A stretch of DNA of 64,000 bases from Bacteroidota bacterium (GTDB lineage: Bacteria > Bacteroidota > Bacteroidia > Bacteroidales > Dysgonomonadaceae). A program made the position numbers and the translations under genes. The stretch's first letter is position 1. The number at the start of each line of letters is the position of its first letter. The DNA lies in the NCBI GenBank assembly GCA_023388315.1, contig JAEWGM010000011.1, forward strand, positions 1 through 64,000, read 5' to 3'. This document shows positions 59,344 to 64,000 of this stretch, piece after piece. The notes beneath the pieces are model-generated. The model saw only the letters and a program-made list of their open reading frames with translations, ran no database searches and had not been told where the DNA came from.

Positions 59344-61404
59344 ATGAACAACAAACAACTTTGCACGTTGAAGGTGTTTCGTTTCAAACGTTTCGCCCGC
59401 AAGTCGTACAGCGTGTTCAACAGCATCCACAAAGCCGTTACCATCGGCGTATTATCGGGATGCGCGTTGGCAAGCGCTCACGCGGCATCGGTGAATCCGG
59501 TTGAAACCATTTTCAACGAAACAAAATCAGACACCATTCCGCTCACAGAGCTGGACGAGGTGGTGGTTACCGCATCAAAAGTGGATTTGCCGTTGAATTT
59601 GGCAGCCAAACAGGTAACCGTTATTACGAGTAAGGAAATTGAGCGGGCGCCCGTCCGAAGTATCGAAGACCTTTTAAACTACGTAGCAGGCGTAGACATT
59701 ATGCAACGCGGGCCGCACGGCGTACAGGCGGACATTTCCATCAGAGGCGGATCGTTTGACCAAGCCGCCATTCTCCTCAACGGTGTAAACCTCACCAACC
59801 CTCAAACCGGACATTATAGTTTTGACATTCCCGTGAACCTTTCCGATATTGAGCGCATTGAAATCGTTCAAGGCCCGTCGTCGTTGGTTTTCGGCGCCAG
59901 TGCTTTATCCGGTGGAATTAACATTATCACGAAAAAAGACACCCAATCCAACGCGTACGCGAAACTGGAAGGCGGTATGCACGGGCTTTTTGGCGCGGAA
60001 GCGCGAGGGGCTTATTCCACCAAATCGTCGGTGCATCGGCTATCGGCAGGTTACAAACGCTCGGGAGGGTATATTGCGAATAGCGATTACAACATCGTGA
60101 ACGTATTGTGGCAAAGCCATTTCGATGTTCAAAACGCGACACTCGACGTTCAAGCCGGGATGAACGACAAAGCGTATGGCGCCAACACCTTCTACTCGGC
60201 CTCTTTTCCCAATCAATATGATGATACGCGCGGACTGTTTGCTTCTATTAAAGGCGAAACGAGCGGAAAACTTAAATTTATTCCGCATATTTATTGGAGT
60301 CGGCATTACGATGTGTACCATCTTTTCCGCCCCGGAACGCCCGATATTCCCGCTTGGTACAAATCGCCCAACCATCACCGCAGCGACGTGTTTGGCACCA
60401 ACCTAAATATGCAATACGCTTCAAAATTGGGTATTACCAGTTTTGGCGGTGAGTTTAGGAACGAAGGTATTTTAAGCAACAATTTAGGTAATCCAATGCG
60501 TCAAAAATCGGGCGAATACGATAAATGGGACAATCGCTCCAACATCAGTTTCTTTGCCGAACACAATTTCATTATCGATAAGCTCACGCTTTCCATTGGC
60601 GCGCTTTACAACTACAACACGGCGTTAGCCGATACGGCGAAAGCGGGAGGGTTCTATCCATCGGTAAACTTTTCTTATCGAGCAACGGATGCGCTGAGTT
60701 TTTACGCATCGTGGAGTAAATCCACGCGTATGCCTACGTTTACCGACTTGTATTATGGGGCGGGAAAACATCGGGGCAATCCCAACCTGCATCCTGAATA
60801 TTCTCAATCGGGCGAATTGGGCGCGCGTTTCAAAAACGCCGTAGTCATGGCAAACCTTAATGGATTTTTCAACAAAGGAAAAAATCTCATCGACTGGGTG
60901 TATAACGAAAAATCCGAATTGTTTTTCGCGCAAAACTTGGCGCAAACAGACACTTGGGGTATCGGCGCCGACGCCACCATTTTTCTCGATCGTTGGTTTG
61001 GCAACCATCAACCAATGAAAACGCTGCAATTGGGTTATCAACATATCTCACAAAGCGGAGAAAACGCGGCCAGCGAGAATCCCATATCGGGTTATGTGTT
61101 TAATTACTTGAAACATAAATTCACCGCGAATTTGCAGCATCAACTTATTGAAAATCTCACGTTTTCGTGGAATTTCCGTTGGCAGGAACGCGCGGGCTCT
61201 TATTTGCAATACATCAACACCCAACAAGGGGAACGGGTGAATTACAAACCGTTCGCCATTTTGGATGTAAAAGCTAATTACACTTATCGCAACGCGGACA
61301 TCTTCATCAACGCCAACAACTTATTTAACACCACGCACGTTGATTTCGGCAACATTCCCCAACCGGGATTTTGGCTGAGCGGGGGCGTGAGTTATAAATT
61401 CTAA
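59344..61404 (+). CDS. BtuB-like TonB-dependent receptor
   Basis: A 686-residue outer membrane receptor. Its N terminus is unusually long: a basic stretch KVFRFKRFARKSYSVFN precedes a normal signal core ending near ASAHA. The TonB box is near ELDEVVVTASK, the plug follows (VEDLL-like SIEDLLNYVAGVDIMQRGP, SIRGGSFDQAAILLNG) and a barrel ends in WLSGGVSYKF. Vitamin B12-type or other chelate substrates are possible. No cobalamin riboswitch fits in the 44-nt gap upstream. It ends with a terminator. Confidence 0.88.
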   Translation: MNNKQLCTLKVFRFKRFARKSYSVFNSIHKAVTIGVLSGCALASAHAASVNPVETIFNETKSDTIPLTELDEVVVTASKVDLPLNLAAKQVTVITSKEIERAPVRSIEDLLNYVAGVDIMQRGPHGVQADISIRGGSFDQAAILLNGVNLTNPQTGHYSFDIPVNLSDIERIEIVQGPSSLVFGASALSGGINIITKKDTQSNAYAKLEGGMHGLFGAEARGAYSTKSSVHRLSAGYKRSGGYIANSDYNIVNVLWQSHFDVQNATLDVQAGMNDKAYGANTFYSASFPNQYDDTRGLFASIKGETSGKLKFIPHIYWSRHYDVYHLFRPGTPDIPAWYKSPNHHRSDVFGTNLNMQYASKLGITSFGGEFRNEGILSNNLGNPMRQKSGEYDKWDNRSNISFFAEHNFIIDKLTLSIGALYNYNTALADTAKAGGFYPSVNFSYRATDALSFYASWSKSTRMPTFTDLYYGAGKHRGNPNLHPEYSQSGELGARFKNAVVMANLNGFFNKGKNLIDWVYNEKSELFFAQNLAQTDTWGIGADATIFLDRWFGNHQPMKTLQLGYQHISQSGENAASENPISGYVFNYLKHKFTANLQHQLIENLTFSWNFRWQERAGSYLQYINTQQGERVNYKPFAILDVKANYTYRNADIFINANNLFNTTHVDFGNIPQPGFWLSGGVSYKF

Positions 61405-61413
61405 TTATTTTTC

Positions 61414-61446
61414 TACTGAGGGTTTTTAAGCCCTCAGTATTTTTTT
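61414..61446 (+). terminator. Intrinsic terminator after the TonB receptor
   Basis: TACTGAGGG (61414-61422) and CCCTCAGTA (61431-61439) pair perfectly and are followed by seven T. Confidence 0.88.
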
Positions 61447-61501
61447 GTTATCTGTTTTTTTGCTTTATTTGTATATAAATCTTCAAGATTTATTTGAAGA
61501 A

Positions 61502-62041
61502 ATGAAACAGGCAGAAAAAATAACTTCTCTTTACACACAATATGTAAACGACTTGCACACATATGCTTTATATCTTGGTTTTGACCATGAGACGGCAATG
61601 GATGCGATTCACGATGTTTTTTTTAAACTGGCTGCCGATAAAAAATCGTTAGACAATGTAACCAATTTTAAATTCTATCTTTTTAAATCACTGAAAAACA
61701 GACTCATTGACCTTATTAAAAACAAAAAGGAATACGTAAAATTTTCCACCATGGATGAAAACCAAGATATTCCTTTCAATATCCGCGTAACGGTGGAAGA
61801 TAAATTCATCGACCGAGAAGAGCAAACACAAATAGAGGAGCAAATCGCCGAAATGTTGAACAGCCTCACCGAGCGACAACGCGAAGTGATTTATTTGCGA
61901 TACATTCAAGAATACGACTACCAACAAATAGCGGAATTGCTGAACATAAGCATTCACGGATGCCGCAAATTGGTGTCGAAAGCTATGCAAAACTTGCGCG
62001 AAAAATATGGAGTATTGGCCTTGCTTTTTCTTTTTTCTTAA
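61502..62041 (+). CDS. ECF-type RNA polymerase sigma-70 factor
   Basis: A 179-residue ECF sigma factor. Region 2 includes TQYVNDLHTYALYLGFDHET and MDAIHDVFFKL; region 4 reads LTERQREVIYLRYIQEYDYQ then QIAELLNISIHGCRKLVSKA. The ATG at 61502 is chosen since the longer frame adds only hydrophobic residues. It is followed by FecR and SusC genes, the usual trans-envelope signalling trio of Bacteroidota. Confidence 0.92.
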   Translation: MKQAEKITSLYTQYVNDLHTYALYLGFDHETAMDAIHDVFFKLAADKKSLDNVTNFKFYLFKSLKNRLIDLIKNKKEYVKFSTMDENQDIPFNIRVTVEDKFIDREEQTQIEEQIAEMLNSLTERQREVIYLRYIQEYDYQQIAELLNISIHGCRKLVSKAMQNLREKYGVLALLFLFS

Positions 62042-62158
62042 CCTCAAAATGTTAAAATTGTAAGATTTTAAAAAAATAAGGGGATAAAAAAGCCAACGCG
62101 TCGTCTATTTATTATAAGCGCGCTTCTTGCGACGAACACGCATTAAATAAATATTTCG

Positions 62159-63337
62159 ATGCCGAAACAGACACATTATACCGACTTTTTAAGAGACAGA
62201 CAATTCATTTTGTGGCAATTATCCCCAAATGAAGTGTTGGAAACACGGTGGCAAGATTTTATGGCGGAGAATCCGCATTTACATAAAGACATTCAACAAG
62301 CCATTGATTATCTGAAATCTACGGGATTAAACAAAAATACGTTAAGCGATGCCGATAGAGAGCATCTGCTCCGCAAAATTCACTTGTCAATTGAGCAAAC
62401 GACTAAAAAAAGGAACATCCGTCGCTTCATTTCACTTGCCGTGGCCTCTACCGCGGCAGCTATTCTGATTGTTTTGGGACTGAACCTCTTCACTTCAAGA
62501 GAGAAACAAGCAGGAGTCATCCCCCAAAGAGAATTAATTGTTGGGAACCTCTTAAACAGCCAAGATATTCAACTAATTACCGGAGAAGACTCTTTGTATT
62601 TTCAACAAGATGTAGCCGTAGAGTTTGCCCAAAACGGGAAATTAAAAATTACCGAAAGCAATGAGAACGAAAAAACAGTAGAGTTTATCGAAAACAGTTT
62701 AAACACCCTCATCGTCCCCTACGGAAAGCGCTCCACTTTAACTCTTTCCGATGGCAGCAAAGTGTGGCTCAATTCCGGTTCCGTGCTGGAATTTCCGGCG
62801 CAATTTACCGGCAACGCGCGCGAAATCCACCTCGCCTCCGGCGAAATGTATATTGAAGTGTCGCCCGACAAGCAAAAACCGTTTCGCGTGCGAACATCGG
62901 ATTTTCAGGTGAAAGTACACGGAACAAAATTCAATGTTGCGATGTATGGCGATTCGCCGCAATCCATCGTGTTGGTGGCAGGCAGCGTGAGTTTGCAATC
63001 GCAAAATCAACCCGAAGTTTTTCTTTCACCTAACGAACAAGCCGTGTATGCGGACAATGGAACATTTCACACAAAACAAGTGGATGTAGACCGGTTTATT
63101 AGTTGGAAGGATGGATATTTGGAATTCGACAACACGCCAATGGCAGAGGTCTTAAAGCAAATAGAAAGATATTACAACTTGTCATTTAACTATGACAAAA
63201 ATGTATCGCTGGGAGGGCTTACGTGTACCGGAAAAATCATCTTATCAGAGAACTTGGATAATGTGATGACTACTCTCGCGCTTATTTCATCCACAAATTA
63301 TCACCGACAAAACAATCAAATATATATTAGAGAATGA
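62159..63337 (+). CDS. FecR-family anti-sigma factor
   Basis: A 392-residue inner membrane protein. A cytoplasmic part (about 1-85) precedes one membrane helix (about 87-107, FISLAVASTAAAILIVLGLN). The periplasmic FecR domain follows (LIVPYGKRSTLTLSDGSKVW, ASGEMYIEVSPDKQKPFRVR), then a DUF4974 C-terminal domain (FDNTPMAEVLKQIERYYNLS). It should hold the sigma factor inactive until the SusC partner binds its ligand. Confidence 0.92.
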   Translation: MPKQTHYTDFLRDRQFILWQLSPNEVLETRWQDFMAENPHLHKDIQQAIDYLKSTGLNKNTLSDADREHLLRKIHLSIEQTTKKRNIRRFISLAVASTAAAILIVLGLNLFTSREKQAGVIPQRELIVGNLLNSQDIQLITGEDSLYFQQDVAVEFAQNGKLKITESNENEKTVEFIENSLNTLIVPYGKRSTLTLSDGSKVWLNSGSVLEFPAQFTGNAREIHLASGEMYIEVSPDKQKPFRVRTSDFQVKVHGTKFNVAMYGDSPQSIVLVAGSVSLQSQNQPEVFLSPNEQAVYADNGTFHTKQVDVDRFISWKDGYLEFDNTPMAEVLKQIERYYNLSFNYDKNVSLGGLTCTGKIILSENLDNVMTTLALISSTNYHRQNNQIYIRE

Positions 63338-63400
63338 ATAAAAACGTAGTAAAAATTAAATGCCTATGAGAAAGAATTGCGATAAACCACCGAACAAAAG

Positions 63401-63430
63401 GCCGGAGAAGAATGCAAATATTCATCCGGC
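63401..63430 (+). repeat. Hairpin between FecR and SusC genes
   Basis: GCCGGA (63401-63406) pairs with TCCGGC (63425-63430), with an inner GAAT/ATTC pair (63410-63413, 63420-63423). No T-run follows. A 34-codon ORF (63366-63470) overlaps it; coding is doubtful. It may tune expression of the receptor. Confidence 0.5.
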
Positions 63431-63485
63431 ACGATTTGAATTTAATTACCTCAATTTACATAACAATTAGAATTGTACAAAAGAT

Positions 63486-64000
63486 ATGAATAAATACCCT
63501 GTAGAGAAAGAACTCTTCAACATTAATAAAAGCGTTCTAAAAATAATGAAAATAACCCTATTTTTTCTGTTTTTTGGCTTCATGGTTTCTTACGCGGCCG
63601 ATAGTTATTCGCAGGAAACCAAATTATCTCTCAATTTAAAGTCAACCACCATTAGGGAAGTTTGCAAAGAAATTGAAGAGAAAAGCGATTATAAATTTGT
63701 TTTCGCGGGAAATGCCAACGAAGTCATCAACAAAAGAGTAAACGTAACGGTTAACTCTCAAAACATTAGTGAGATATTAGACCATATTCTTTCCGGCACA
63801 GAATTGTCGTATAGAATATTGGATAATCAAGTGGCCATTTACCACGATGCCTCTAAGTCAACCGCACGCGACGCAGAAGCTATAGTGGCGAATAGAATTG
63901 TGCAACAAGCCAATACGCAGCAAATTAGCGGTGTGGTGACGGATGTGGATGGCGAGCCGATTATTGGCGCGAATATTTCCATCCCGGGCACCACGGTTGG
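63486..64000 (+). CDS. SusC-type TonB-linked receptor with STN domain, partial
   Basis: The first 171 residues are present; the gene runs off the right edge. After a signal peptide (MKITLFFLFFGFMVSYAADS) comes an STN domain (about 45-120: LSLNLKSTTIREVCKEIEEK, RVNVTVNSQNISEILDHIL), which contacts FecR in signalling transducers. The CarboxypepD_reg-like domain starts at ISGVVTDVDGEPIIGANISI. The ATG at 63486 is preferred; one 20 codons later is an alternative. The glycan or peptide ligand cannot be told. Confidence 0.9.
   Translation, partial: MNKYPVEKELFNINKSVLKIMKITLFFLFFGFMVSYAADSYSQETKLSLNLKSTTIREVCKEIEEKSDYKFVFAGNANEVINKRVNVTVNSQNISEILDHILSGTELSYRILDNQVAIYHDASKSTARDAEAIVANRIVQQANTQQISGVVTDVDGEPIIGANISIPGTTV

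Noticed and set aside
63366..63470. 34-codon ORF between FecR and SusC genes
   Set aside because: It overlaps a hairpin and has no recognisable protein pattern; kept only as a note in the hairpin entry.
1..64000. CRISPR array or cas genes
   Set aside because: No regularly spaced direct repeats and no Cas-like proteins were seen; the repeats present are palindromic intergenic elements or low-complexity runs.

Overview
The window reads as chromosomal DNA of a Bacteroidota bacterium, probably order Bacteroidales; the mix suggests a Dysgonomonadaceae/Porphyromonadaceae-like fermenter, but that rank is inference. Support comes from SusC/SusD pairs, promoter -7 boxes of the form TAnnTTTG, HU genes beside rimO, the rpmB-rpmG-DUF4295 operon, DUF3822, DUF4468 and a Cbp1-like coiled-coil lipoprotein. 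There is no rRNA, CRISPR array or complete mobile element. An ISAon1-type transposase fragment sits at the left edge and a SusC-type receptor is cut by the right edge.

Layout. 1-700: IS remnant and a structured AT-rich intergenic region. 698-2920: secreted GH84 hexosaminidase. 2960-7620 (minus): two HU proteins, rimO, a VapB/PIN toxin-antitoxin pair, ftsY and a ribosomal protein operon. 7781-9712: DUF4468 protein, TPR membrane protein, ribH. 9771-11511: tRNA-Tyr and tRNA-Gly, then a degraded AT-rich island. 11512-14050 (minus): LuxR-type response regulator and TPR histidine kinase, divergent from three lipoprotein genes (14199-17111), two of them tandem beta-propeller paralogues. 17275-21339: MATE transporter, lipoprotein cyclophilin, and an operon of DUF2024, group III truncated haemoglobin, MarR regulator and SixA-like phosphatase. 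21410-29074 (minus): housekeeping genes (ald, aroK, cls, rsgA, frr, an XRE regulator, pyrH, birA, a YjbR protein, yraN). 29183-29881: small protein and tadA.

29973-48971 is a glycan utilisation locus: SusC-SusD-SusE-like-SusF-like, a GH53 endo-galactanase, a SusA-like GH13, a GH13 lipoprotein with a CBM48-like module and a flavodoxin on plus; a GH13 lipoprotein, an SLC45/GPH-like sugar MFS transporter and a LacI-type regulator on minus. Surface proteins would bind and cut an alpha-glucan, SusCD would import oligosaccharides, the periplasmic GH13 would trim them and the MFS protein would carry sugars inward. Nearly identical LacI-type operators lie 54 nt upstream of the -7 boxes of both susC and the MFS gene, which suggests one LacI protein activates both arms.

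49345-64000: arginine-deiminase-like protein, outer membrane protein, YjjG-type HAD phosphatase, Cbp1-like lipoprotein, rsmI, a RecD-like helicase, a DUF3822/rsmD cluster, a BtuB-like TonB receptor, and a sigma factor/FecR/SusC signalling set truncated by the window end. Several intergenic regions carry palindromic repeats, the most striking being a nested 157-bp palindrome at 52728-52884.
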